Source of the DNA: Bacillota bacterium
GTDB lineage: Bacteria > Bacillota > Clostridia > Acetivibrionales > DSM-1351
NCBI GenBank assembly: GCA_023415305.1
Contig: JAEZKZ010000031.1
Location: 7,952 to 71,951, forward strand
Direction: 5' to 3'
Length of the DNA stretch: 64,000 nucleotides
Made by a program: the position numbers and the translations under genes. This document shows positions 27,464 through 35,130 of this stretch, piece by piece (position 1 is the first letter of the stretch; every line of letters starts with the position of its first letter). The notes beneath the pieces are model-generated. The model was given only the letters and a program-made list of their open reading frames with translations. It was not told the origin of the DNA and did no database searches.

Positions 27464-28291
27464 TTAAAGCTTCTGGCATACAGGACAGAAGTAAATGCTT
27501 CCCCCAAGGTATGCTTCCTTTTTTATTATTTCGCCGCATACCGTGCAGGGCTTGCCGGCAGTATTTTTACTAAGTTTTGTCTTGTACCCCCCATAACAGC
27601 CAAACAAATCTTTTTCAGTATCTCTGCCTCCCTGGAAAGTCATTTCGGCCAATGTATTTTTTACTGAATTGAATAAATTTGATTTATCCTGCTCTGTAAA
27701 GGTTTTCACTTTCCTTTTTGGATGAATTGAAGCATTATATAAAATATCCTGTAAAACACCATTACCAAGCCCCGGTATTCTTTGATCGGTGGCAAGCAGA
27801 GCTTTTGCACTTAAACCGCTATTTTGAGGATCAGAAGCAATACTTTCAAAATAAGCTTGGTTAAACTGCTCTGAAAGCGGTGATATTTTCTCCTGAGCGA
27901 CAGAATAGTACTGGTTTTCAAATTCCCCCTGCCGGAAACAGAACAGTCCGCCATACATTTGAATTGACCCACTTAGTGCCGAATAATCATCAAATTCAAT
28001 AAGGAGTTGATGTTTCAGCGGACGTTTTTCAGTCTCACCATGAAATCTGACAGCAACTCCTTCACTGAATAGAATAATCGCATCCTCTGCCTTTATTTCC
28101 ACCATGCTTCCAACACCTCTTGCTACACCGATGGTTTTTCCGGTTAGCAGCTCGTGATAAAGAACAGGATTTCCATGATACCAGGCAAACTTATGAGGAC
28201 TTTGGGCAGCAGTCACATTAATAATTTTTTTGCCGTGAATACTTTCACTTAATTGCCTTGAAATCTCGATTGCTTCAGGTAACTCGATCAT
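27464..28291 (-). CDS. Fpg/Nei-family protein (endonuclease VIII-like) lacking Pro2
   Basis: 275 aa. H2TH domain (LSAKALLATDQRIPGLGNGV, DILYNASIHPKRK) and C-terminal zinc finger (CTVCGEIIKKEAYLGGSIYF with CPVCQ) place it with formamidopyrimidine/endonuclease VIII DNA glycosylases. Two expected catalytic features differ: the N-terminus is MIELPEA, not MPELPE, so the Pro2 nucleophile is Ile (Glu3 kept), and the finger's DNA-binding Arg (GGRGTY) is Ser-Ile. The start at ATG 28291 is fixed by GGAGG upstream and the ELPE alignment. May be a divergent glycosylase or a DNA-binding non-enzyme. Confidence 0.82.
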   Translation of the reverse strand: MIELPEAIEISRQLSESIHGKKIINVTAAQSPHKFAWYHGNPVLYHELLTGKTIGVARGVGSMVEIKAEDAIILFSEGVAVRFHGETEKRPLKHQLLIEFDDYSALSGSIQMYGGLFCFRQGEFENQYYSVAQEKISPLSEQFNQAYFESIASDPQNSGLSAKALLATDQRIPGLGNGVLQDILYNASIHPKRKVKTFTEQDKSNLFNSVKNTLAEMTFQGGRDTEKDLFGCYGGYKTKLSKNTAGKPCTVCGEIIKKEAYLGGSIYFCPVCQKL

Positions 28292-28376
28292 ATTAGCCTC
28301 CATATACCACATTTGTGACCATAATAATTTATGTTATGGGTATAGACAAATTTCTGACCTTAATAATTAATAAATT

Positions 28377-28652
28377 CTAACCTCTAACCTTCCATCTTTT
28401 AAGTTGTGGAAACATCTCCAGCATAGCTTCTCTTGCCGTTTCTTCATCTGACCATGGATTACCCTTTGATACAAAAGGTATGCAGGATTCTATCATTTCC
28501 TCCATAGTTTCTTCCTTTGAAAAGGAACCATCAATAAAACAGTAATGGCAATAATCCTCGTTTTTTGTGCCATCAGCATTTTTTCCGTGTACCTCAGCAT
28601 TCTCCATGGGCATTCCACAACTCTGGCATAATTTCACTTCAATATTATTCAT
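28377..28652 (-). CDS. Putative zinc-ribbon protein
   Basis: 91 aa. CQSCGMPM near residue 10 and YCHYCFIDGSF near residue 35 form a four-Cys zinc ribbon of the small 'putative zinc ribbon' family (Zn_ribbon_2 type); TMEEMIESCIPF follows, as in relatives. Function unknown. Start at ATG 28652 with GGGAGA 7 nt upstream; the open frame continues upstream through the dispersed repeat but this is not coding. The repeat provides its 5' leader. Confidence 0.8.
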   Translation of the reverse strand: MNNIEVKLCQSCGMPMENAEVHGKNADGTKNEDYCHYCFIDGSFSKEETMEEMIESCIPFVSKGNPWSDEETAREAMLEMFPQLKRWKVRG

Positions 28653-28653
28653 A

Positions 28654-28766
28654 ATATCTCCCTCTACGCGCATGACGCGTTTATAAATAGTAATGAAAAG
28701 ACATGTAGTGGCTTTTCGCTGCGTGAAAATCACGATGACTCACCACATGTATTCTTCACGCTATTA
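28654..28766 (-). repeat. Dispersed structured repeat, copy 2
   Basis: Second copy of the element at 6475-6595, ~80% identical. On the minus strand TAGCGTGAA...TTTTCACGCAGCGA, ACATGT twice, TTTTCATTACTATTT, and GCGCGTAGAGGGAGATA, ending 3 nt before the zinc-ribbon start codon. GCGTGAA/TTCACGC and CGTGAttTTCACG can form hairpins. Confidence 0.7.
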
Positions 28767-28991
28767 CTTTCCTTCTATTATTCTACTATTAATTTTATGA
28801 TATAAAATAGGACAACAGTATGTCATATTAAAAGTTCAATTATATAATTTTTATACTATTTTTGTATTCTTATGGGAAAATAAGGCACCTATTTTTACAA
28901 ATTCATTACAACTATTGACAGGACAGGCACCAGTATAATAACATATCTTGGTAAGTAAAAACTAATCTTGGTGAAAGGAGTGTTTATAAAA

Positions 28992-29030
28992 ATGTCATCA
29001 ATTAAAATTAACGAGGTGTTCGGTAAATAA
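28992..29030 (+). CDS. 12-residue leader peptide upstream of the ABC exporter
   Basis: ATG TCA TCA ... AAA TAA encodes MSSIKINEVFGK, with a strong AAAGGAG 11 nt upstream. It is followed within 11 nt by a long hairpin and 105 nt later by a terminator, all before the exporter genes. The arrangement is that of a ribosome-controlled attenuator leader. It is too short for homology evidence; the ribosome-binding site and position are the case for it. Confidence 0.6.
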   Translation: MSSIKINEVFGK

Positions 29031-29040
29031 TTGAATATTG

Positions 29041-29135
29041 GACCTGTTCAAGTAAGCTATTCGTTTTTGCGTACTTGTTAGGTCAAACACTTAAGTAACC
29101 GTCATTATTTTTGAAATATTAAAACTAAATATTTT
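29041..29135 (+). promoter_or_regulatory. Attenuator leader hairpins
   Basis: Hairpin 1 (29041-29084): GACCT...CAAGTAAGC / GCGTACTTG...AGGTC. The segment TACTT (29071-29076) can also pair with a second AAGTA at ~29093-29097, so two mutually exclusive structures are possible. A further AAATATT/AATATTT hairpin lies at 29114-29135 directly before the terminator. Together with the leader ORF this resembles ribosome-mediated attenuation as known for B. subtilis bmrB-bmrCD. Confidence 0.55.
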
Positions 29136-29168
29136 AAACACGATGCTATGGTATCGTGTTTTTTTATT
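29136..29168 (+). terminator. Intrinsic terminator in the exporter leader
   Basis: AAACACGAT, loop GCTATGGT, ATCGTGTTTTTTTA: 9-bp perfect stem and T-run, 78 bp before the first exporter gene, in the same orientation. No gene other than the 12-codon leader precedes it. Confidence 0.85.
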
Positions 29169-29245
29169 TCACTTTTTTCAGCACCTCGAGACATTAACTA
29201 AATATGACGATTATTTAAGACATTACTAAAAAAGGAGAGTTATAT

Positions 29246-31096
29246 ATGCAGCCTGGAAATAAAGGCAGATTTAAAATGCTTTATTCGTTTATAAAAGGTT
29301 TCCGATGGTTTTACATACTTGCAGTAATTTTTACAATGCTGGCAATTATTTTTAACTATCTGATGCCTCAGATTATTAAAATAATAGTGGATAATATCAT
29401 AGGAACTGAAGAATTGAAATTGCCCAAGATTATATTGGACCTTGTAAATAATAACGGTGGTGTACTCTATCTAAGAAGCAACCTCTTTATTTGTGCTTCA
29501 TTAGCTTTGCTTCTGTCCATCTTGTCCGGTATTTTTACTTTTCTCTTCAGATACTGTATGGCCAAAGCCTCGGAAGGAACTATCAGAAAGATGCGCAACC
29601 ATCTTTTCGATCATATACAAAAGCTTCCTTACAGCTGGCATGTTAAAAATCAGACAGGTGATATAATTCAACGCTGTACCTCAGACGTGGAAACTGTAAA
29701 AAACTTTCTTTCCTTACAGTTTATCGAGATGGTTAGAACAGTATTTTTGGTTGGGTTCTCACTCACCCTAATGTTTATGATGAACGTCAAGCTTTCTCTT
29801 GTTGCTCTGGCGTTTATTCCTGTAGTTGTTGCTTATTCGGGAATATTCTTCAAAAAGATTGCCGACAGATTCAAGTATGCAGACGAGGCTGAAGGTGCGC
29901 TATCCGCCATGGTTCAGGAAAACTTTACCGGAGTAAGAGTAGTTCGTGCCTTCGGACGGCAGGCTTATGAAATAGATAATTTTGATACAAAAAATGATTA
30001 CTTTGCAAACTATTGGATCAAACTGGGACTCCTGCTTAGCAAGTATTGGGGTATAGGTGACCTGGTATCCGGACTGCAGGTAATGACTATCATTGTATTG
30101 GGTGCTGTCGAAGCTGCCGGAGGAGTCATTACTCTTGGAGAATTTCTTGTTTTTGTATTCTACAATTCCATGCTTGTATGGCCGGTAAGACAATTTGGTC
30201 GAATACTCTCTGAAATGAGTAAGACAAGTGTTTCTCTCAGCCGTATTAAAGAAATAATATCAGAAGAACAGGAAAAAGATAATCCTGAAGCTATTACTCC
30301 TGATATGAAAAAAGATATTGAATTCAAGAATGTAACCTTTGATTATGAGGGACAGAAACCAGTACTTAAAAATCTCTCCTTCAAAATAAAGGCCGGAACA
30401 ACCTTTGGAATTCTTGGAGGAACTGCATCGGGAAAATCTACAATAATGTACCTGCTTGACAGGCTGTACGAACTTCCTGATGGAAATGGTTCTATTGAAA
30501 TAGGTGGTGTTGATGTAAGGCAAATTAAGCTGGAACATCTTAGAAGCAATATAGGCTTTGTGCTTCAGGAGCCCTTCCTCTTTTCAAAAACAATCCACCA
30601 GAATATTGATGCCTTTGCTGGAACAAACAGTATTGAAGAAATCCGTCACTTTGCTGAAGTAGCTGCCGTTGATGATGCTATAATGAACTTCTCAAAGGGT
30701 TATGACACCGTCGTGGGAGAACGCGGCGTTACATTATCAGGTGGACAGAAACAAAGGGTAGCAATAGCAAGAATGCTTATGCAGCGCTCCCCCATTATGA
30801 TTTTCGATGACTCCTTGTCAGCTGTCGACTCCGAAACCGATGCCAAAATACGTGGCTCACTTAAGGATAATACTTCCGGTAGTACAGTTATACTTGTTTC
30901 ACACAGAATTACCACTCTTATGAATGCAGATGTAATAATGGTACTGGAAGATGGACAGATTTCCGAGATAGGAACTCATAAGGAATTACTTGAAAATGAA
31001 AACGGAATCTATAGAAGAATTTACGACATTCAAAGCAGTCTGGAAACGGAATTAGTGGACTCGCATCAGAATGTTTCAATTGGAGGTGATAAATAA
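29246..31096 (+). CDS. Heterodimeric multidrug-type ABC exporter, subunit with degenerate site (BmrC-like)
   Basis: 616 aa half-transporter: six-helix membrane domain (~1-330) and NBD. Walker A GGTASGKST, Q-loop VLQEPFLFS, signature LSGGQKQRVAIARM, H-loop VSHRITT. Walker B reads MIFDDSLSAVD, with Asp where the catalytic Glu should be: the mark of the degenerate-site subunit in heterodimeric exporters such as BmrCD, LmrCD and TM287/288. GGAGAG precedes ATG 29246. Stop overlaps the next start (TAATG). Likely drug or lipid export, expressed under the leader attenuator. Confidence 0.9.
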   Translation: MQPGNKGRFKMLYSFIKGFRWFYILAVIFTMLAIIFNYLMPQIIKIIVDNIIGTEELKLPKIILDLVNNNGGVLYLRSNLFICASLALLLSILSGIFTFLFRYCMAKASEGTIRKMRNHLFDHIQKLPYSWHVKNQTGDIIQRCTSDVETVKNFLSLQFIEMVRTVFLVGFSLTLMFMMNVKLSLVALAFIPVVVAYSGIFFKKIADRFKYADEAEGALSAMVQENFTGVRVVRAFGRQAYEIDNFDTKNDYFANYWIKLGLLLSKYWGIGDLVSGLQVMTIIVLGAVEAAGGVITLGEFLVFVFYNSMLVWPVRQFGRILSEMSKTSVSLSRIKEIISEEQEKDNPEAITPDMKKDIEFKNVTFDYEGQKPVLKNLSFKIKAGTTFGILGGTASGKSTIMYLLDRLYELPDGNGSIEIGGVDVRQIKLEHLRSNIGFVLQEPFLFSKTIHQNIDAFAGTNSIEEIRHFAEVAAVDDAIMNFSKGYDTVVGERGVTLSGGQKQRVAIARMLMQRSPIMIFDDSLSAVDSETDAKIRGSLKDNTSGSTVILVSHRITTLMNADVIMVLEDGQISEIGTHKELLENENGIYRRIYDIQSSLETELVDSHQNVSIGGDK

Positions 31097-32928
31097 TGTC
31101 ATACTTTGAAGAAGAGGAATACAAAAAGCCCTTTTCCATTAAAATTTGGGCCAAAATAATTCCTTTTGTAAAGTTGTATAAAAAAGTCTTTATACTGGCT
31201 ATGTCGTTCCTGGTCTTGGTTTCGATAATTGATGTAGTCTATCCGCTATTTCAGCGCTATGCCATCAATAATTTTATCGTAACCAAGTCTACGGCAGGAA
31301 TCGGAAAATTCGCTGTTGCGTATGGCTGCCTGCTTTTTTTACAGGCAATGTCCGTTTTATTTTTTATAAAAAATGCAATGAAGGTCGAGCTTAATGTCGC
31401 AAAAGCTATACGTAGAGCTTTGTTTGTCCATCTTCAGAAGCTGTCCTTCTCATACTACAATACTACCCCTGTAGGTTATATGATGGCCAGAGTAATGAGT
31501 GATACCGGGCGTATTGGTCAGATGGTATCCTGGGGAATTATAGATATGTTGTGGGCTGTGATTTATGTAATTGGTGTGTTTATTGCAATGCTGATTCTAA
31601 ATGTAAAGATGGCATTACTGGTTATGTGTATTATCCCGGCAATTGCAATAATAACTATGTATTTTCAGAAAAAAATTCTGAACATCAACAGAAAAATCCG
31701 TAAGGTAAATTCAAGGATGACAGGTGCTTTTAATGAAGGTATCACTGGTGCCAGAACCTCCAAGACTCTTGTTATTGAAAATAAGAATCTTAAGGATTTC
31801 TCTGAAATAACTGATAGATACTATAATTACACCATTAAATCAACCTTACTTAATGCTGTGTTTATACCAATTGTTCTGACCTTTAGCACCCTTGCTGTTT
31901 GCTTTGTAATAGTCAGCGGCGGTAATCTGGTAATAAAAGACCCATTTTTCTTCGGAACTTTTTCGGCTTTTATTACATATGCCATCAGCATATTTGAGCC
32001 TATTCAGCAGATTGCCCGCGTATTTGCAGACTTTGTTTCAACTCAGGCTAATATTGAAAGAGTAACCGGACTTCTTGAGACAGAGCCTCAGATAACTGAT
32101 ACACCTGAGGTTATTGAAAAGTATGGGGATAATTTTTACCCAAAGAAGGAAAATTGGGAGCCTCTTAAGGGTGACATAGAGTTTAAGGACGTTTCGTTCA
32201 AGTATCCTGACGGAGATGAATATATCCTTGAAAACTTCAATCTTAAAATACCTGCAGGAACTACTGTTGCAATTGTTGGAGAAACAGGTGCTGGTAAAAG
32301 TACCCTTGTAAATCTGGCCTGCAGATTTTTTGAGCCTACCAGCGGCCGGATATTTATTGATGGAAGGGACTATAGAGAACGTTCTCAGTTATGGCTTCAC
32401 AACAACATAGGTTATGTACTTCAGAGTCCTCACCTGTTCTCGGGTACAATACGCGAAAATATCAGGTACGGTAAGTTTGAAGCTACAGACGAGGAGATTG
32501 AAGCAGCCATCAAGGTAGTTGCCGCAGATGGAATCGTTAAAAATATGGAAAACGGTCTGGATACAAATATCGGTGAAGGCGGCGACAGGTTGTCTACTGG
32601 TGAAAAGCAGCTTATATCCTTCGCTCGCGCCATAATTGCCAATCCGCGAATTTTTGTACTGGATGAAGCCACTTCCTCCATCGATACTCAAACAGAGCAA
32701 CTCATCCAGGAAGCGATAATGCATATATTAAAGGACAGAACCTCCTTTCTGATTGCTCACAGGCTTTCCACCATTAAGAAAGCAGACCTTATACTGGTGG
32801 TCAAAAACGGAAAGATTATTGAAAGTGGAACTCACAAGGAGCTCCTGAGGCAAAAAGGCTATTACCACTCCCTCTATCTCAAACAGTTTGAGGAAGAGAC
32901 AGGAGCAGCTGTGCTGAATAAGAAGTAA
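31096..32928 (+). CDS. Heterodimeric multidrug-type ABC exporter, catalytic subunit (BmrD-like)
   Basis: 610 aa half-transporter. Walker A GETGAGKSTL, Q-loop VLQSPHLFSG, Walker B IFVLDEATSSID with the intact catalytic Glu, H-loop IAHRLST. Its signature is LSTGEKQ, a deviation from LSGGQ expected in the partner of a degenerate-site subunit. So the two genes complement each other exactly as in asymmetric exporters. Membrane domain with six helices (~30-330). Ends in a strong terminator. Confidence 0.9.
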   Translation: MSYFEEEEYKKPFSIKIWAKIIPFVKLYKKVFILAMSFLVLVSIIDVVYPLFQRYAINNFIVTKSTAGIGKFAVAYGCLLFLQAMSVLFFIKNAMKVELNVAKAIRRALFVHLQKLSFSYYNTTPVGYMMARVMSDTGRIGQMVSWGIIDMLWAVIYVIGVFIAMLILNVKMALLVMCIIPAIAIITMYFQKKILNINRKIRKVNSRMTGAFNEGITGARTSKTLVIENKNLKDFSEITDRYYNYTIKSTLLNAVFIPIVLTFSTLAVCFVIVSGGNLVIKDPFFFGTFSAFITYAISIFEPIQQIARVFADFVSTQANIERVTGLLETEPQITDTPEVIEKYGDNFYPKKENWEPLKGDIEFKDVSFKYPDGDEYILENFNLKIPAGTTVAIVGETGAGKSTLVNLACRFFEPTSGRIFIDGRDYRERSQLWLHNNIGYVLQSPHLFSGTIRENIRYGKFEATDEEIEAAIKVVAADGIVKNMENGLDTNIGEGGDRLSTGEKQLISFARAIIANPRIFVLDEATSSIDTQTEQLIQEAIMHILKDRTSFLIAHRLSTIKKADLILVVKNGKIIESGTHKELLRQKGYYHSLYLKQFEEETGAAVLNKK

Positions 32929-32971
32929 ATAGTTCTATGATATTTTCTGAAGTTAATTGAGTATTTTTATT

Positions 32972-33019
32972 AAAAACCCTGGGAAGTCTGTTTATATATA
33001 CAGACTTCCCAGGGTTTTT
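32972..33019. terminator. Bidirectional terminator between exporter and yidC
   Basis: AAAAACCCTGGGAAGTCTGT / ACAGACTTCCCAGGGTTTTT: 20-bp perfect stem with A-run on one side and T-run on the other. It can serve the plus-strand exporter operon and the convergent yidC gene. Confidence 0.93.
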
Positions 33020-33075
33020 ACAACTCAATCTATCTCATACTCCATCAATATCTATTCATATAAATCGCCGGCCAA

Positions 33076-33723
33076 TTAAGCCTCACTCGAAACTGCTGTC
33101 TTTCCAAATCTGTTATACAGAACCTGTTCCAGTGTGCTGAAAAGTCCTGTCGTTACCCAATAAATTCCTAGTGTCACCGGAGCTTTTATAAAGAATATCA
33201 TGCTAAAACCACCCATAATCAATAGTTGAGGCCAGCGTAAACTATTTTCTTTGGCGTTTTTAACAGGTGCATAGGTAGTAATAGTATTGGGCAGAAGCTG
33301 AATCAAAACAGCTATTAATGGGATAATGTGATAGGCGTCGGGTAGTTTTATGTTGCTAATCCATGGAACTATTACACTTCCTACCTGAGTCGGCATTTCA
33401 GAGAATACTCTATACAACGTATACATTATTGGTATCTGTAATATAGTAATCAGACAGCCAACCATAACTTTCATGCTTTCGGAAGAGAGCTTCGCTATCT
33501 CCTCCTGCTGCTTTTCCTTATCATTGGCATATTTTCGTTTTATTTCCTCAATTTTTCCCGAAAACATCTGCTGCCGGGACATACTTTTTCTTTGTTTAAG
33601 TGACAATGGGAGCAGGCAAAGCCTGATTAAAAGTGTAACAAGAACAATAGCTATTCCCCAGTCACCAACAAAGGAATATAACTCGCTCATAATCGCGTTT
33701 ATAAAATTAAATAAGATGCTCAT
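33076..33723 (-). CDS. yidC: YidC/Oxa1-family membrane protein insertase
   Basis: 215 aa, five helices. WGIAIVLVTLLIRLCLLPLS holds the conserved Arg of the hydrophilic groove; KIEEIKRKYANDKEKQQEE is the cytoplasmic coiled loop; QIPIMYTLYRVF and IYWVTTGLFSTLEQ complete the family. It has no lipobox signal peptide and is not next to rnpA or jag, so it is probably an accessory paralogue and not the housekeeping SpoIIIJ copy. AGGAGA precedes ATG 33723. Confidence 0.85.
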   Translation of the reverse strand: MSILFNFINAIMSELYSFVGDWGIAIVLVTLLIRLCLLPLSLKQRKSMSRQQMFSGKIEEIKRKYANDKEKQQEEIAKLSSESMKVMVGCLITILQIPIMYTLYRVFSEMPTQVGSVIVPWISNIKLPDAYHIIPLIAVLIQLLPNTITTYAPVKNAKENSLRWPQLLIMGGFSMIFFIKAPVTLGIYWVTTGLFSTLEQVLYNRFGKTAVSSEA

Positions 33724-33837
33724 AAAATCTCCTATCTACGTGTAAAATTATTTCTGGTACGCGGGTACAATGTATATCCGCTCCTACAGAAAATATACTA
33801 GTAACGTACATAAATTTATAGGTTTAGAGCATCACTT

Positions 33838-34068
33838 CTAACTAAATCGGTATTTCCTCCAGATTTCAAATTTATGATAGCAATTATAATTAACTACATA
33901 AAGACTTCTTTCATACAAAACAGCTGCATTGATATAAAAGCTGATTGCTGAAATAACTGAAACTGTTTTTAAGCAACGGAAGTTCTGAACAAAACTGTAT
34001 GCAAGCAAAAAAGTTACAAATAATATAATTACCATTTGTATTACCTGTATTATTTCGCCCTGCAGCAT
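33838..34068 (-). CDS. Small membrane protein (unrecognised)
   Basis: 76 aa. Hydrophobic N-terminal helix (IIQVIQMVIILFVTFLLAYS) and a second weaker one (VSVISAISFYINAAVLY), then a basic, aromatic tail (NYNCYHKFEIWRKYRFS). The start at ATG 34068 is chosen for the strong GGAGGTG 5 nt upstream. No family recognised. Lies between yidC and an MBL hydrolase on the same strand. Confidence 0.55.
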   Translation of the reverse strand: MLQGEIIQVIQMVIILFVTFLLAYSFVQNFRCLKTVSVISAISFYINAAVLYERSLYVVNYNCYHKFEIWRKYRFS

Positions 34069-34174
34069 TCTGTTCACCTCCACTAAATAATAAATTACTA
34101 CTGCTATAGCATTTTATAAATGTAAGCATACTCTTAGTTATTTGGTTTATTTACTAAAGTATGTAGATATGTAT

Positions 34175-34948
34175 TTAAATTTTTATCTTTTCAGGTAAAT
34201 ATACAACTTCACAGCCGTTGCGAATGTAAATCATACCACTAAATATAGGATTAGTATAGATCTGACCCACGGCCCCATTAAGCAATTCTTTCAGTGTAAG
34301 CTTCATTTCATCTAAGAAAGCTGCCGGTAATGGTTTTTCAGCATGACCATTACAAATAATATCAAAATCGGGTAAGTATTTATCCAGAGCATCCAAGGTT
34401 ACAAGGTATTCCTCAATGGTGCTTGAATGGGGTATATGCAACCAGATATGATTGATCAATCCATCTCCAGAGAAAAGTATCCGGTGTTTTCTGTCCAGGA
34501 AACCTATGCTTCCCGGGGTATGTCCTTTTAAAGATATTACTTCCAGCTTGTTTTCACCTATATCAATAAAATCTCCTGCTGATATAAAATCAATCTTTTT
34601 GGGTTTTGCATTTTTCCACAATTCTAAATCTTCAATTGACAGCCCCGACTCTTCGACAGTCTGGTTCTGCCTGAATTGAGAGTGTTCTTCAAATATAGGA
34701 ATATCAGCCTCGTTCATATAGACACCCTCGAAGTGATGCCCTCCAAATGCGTGATCAATATGACCATGAGTAAAAACTACAATTGCAGGCTTCCCGGTTA
34801 TTTCCTCAACCCTGCTTCGTAAATCTAAGAGACCATAGCCTGTATCTATAACTAAAGCCTTCGTTTTGCCCTCAACAACGAATATGTTTGTATCTTTATC
34901 TCTAATTAAAGTAACTTCTGGCATGATTTCAAAAACTTCACATTTCAT
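34175..34948 (-). CDS. MBL-fold metallo-hydrolase
   Basis: 257 aa. Zinc motif THGHIDHAFGGHHF (H-x-H-x-D-H), further ligands in LKGHTPGSIGFLD, FSGDGL and CNGHAE. The glyoxalase II/Zn-hydrolase branch of the superfamily; substrate unknown (hydrolysis of a thioester, lactone or phosphoester are all possible). Start ATG 34948 with GGAGGTGG upstream. Monocistronic. Confidence 0.85.
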   Translation of the reverse strand: MKCEVFEIMPEVTLIRDKDTNIFVVEGKTKALVIDTGYGLLDLRSRVEEITGKPAIVVFTHGHIDHAFGGHHFEGVYMNEADIPIFEEHSQFRQNQTVEESGLSIEDLELWKNAKPKKIDFISAGDFIDIGENKLEVISLKGHTPGSIGFLDRKHRILFSGDGLINHIWLHIPHSSTIEEYLVTLDALDKYLPDFDIICNGHAEKPLPAAFLDEMKLTLKELLNGAVGQIYTNPIFSGMIYIRNGCEVVYLPEKIKI

Positions 34949-35130
34949 GTAAACCACCTCCACTAATGTAAATTATAACATATATATTAAGGTTTTCAAC
35001 TTTCAGAATAGCAAAAAGCCATGCCAATTTAGACCCACAATAATGTTATTTATAGAATTATTCCTTTTATTTGCTTATTAAATCTGTATAATAAGGTTAT
35101 ACAATAACTTTTTAGGTTAATGGAGGTTAA

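Noticed and set aside
33911..34129. Alternative 72-aa reading of the small gene near yidC
   Set aside because: The other frame (33838-34068) has a far better ribosome-binding site and hydrophobic profile.
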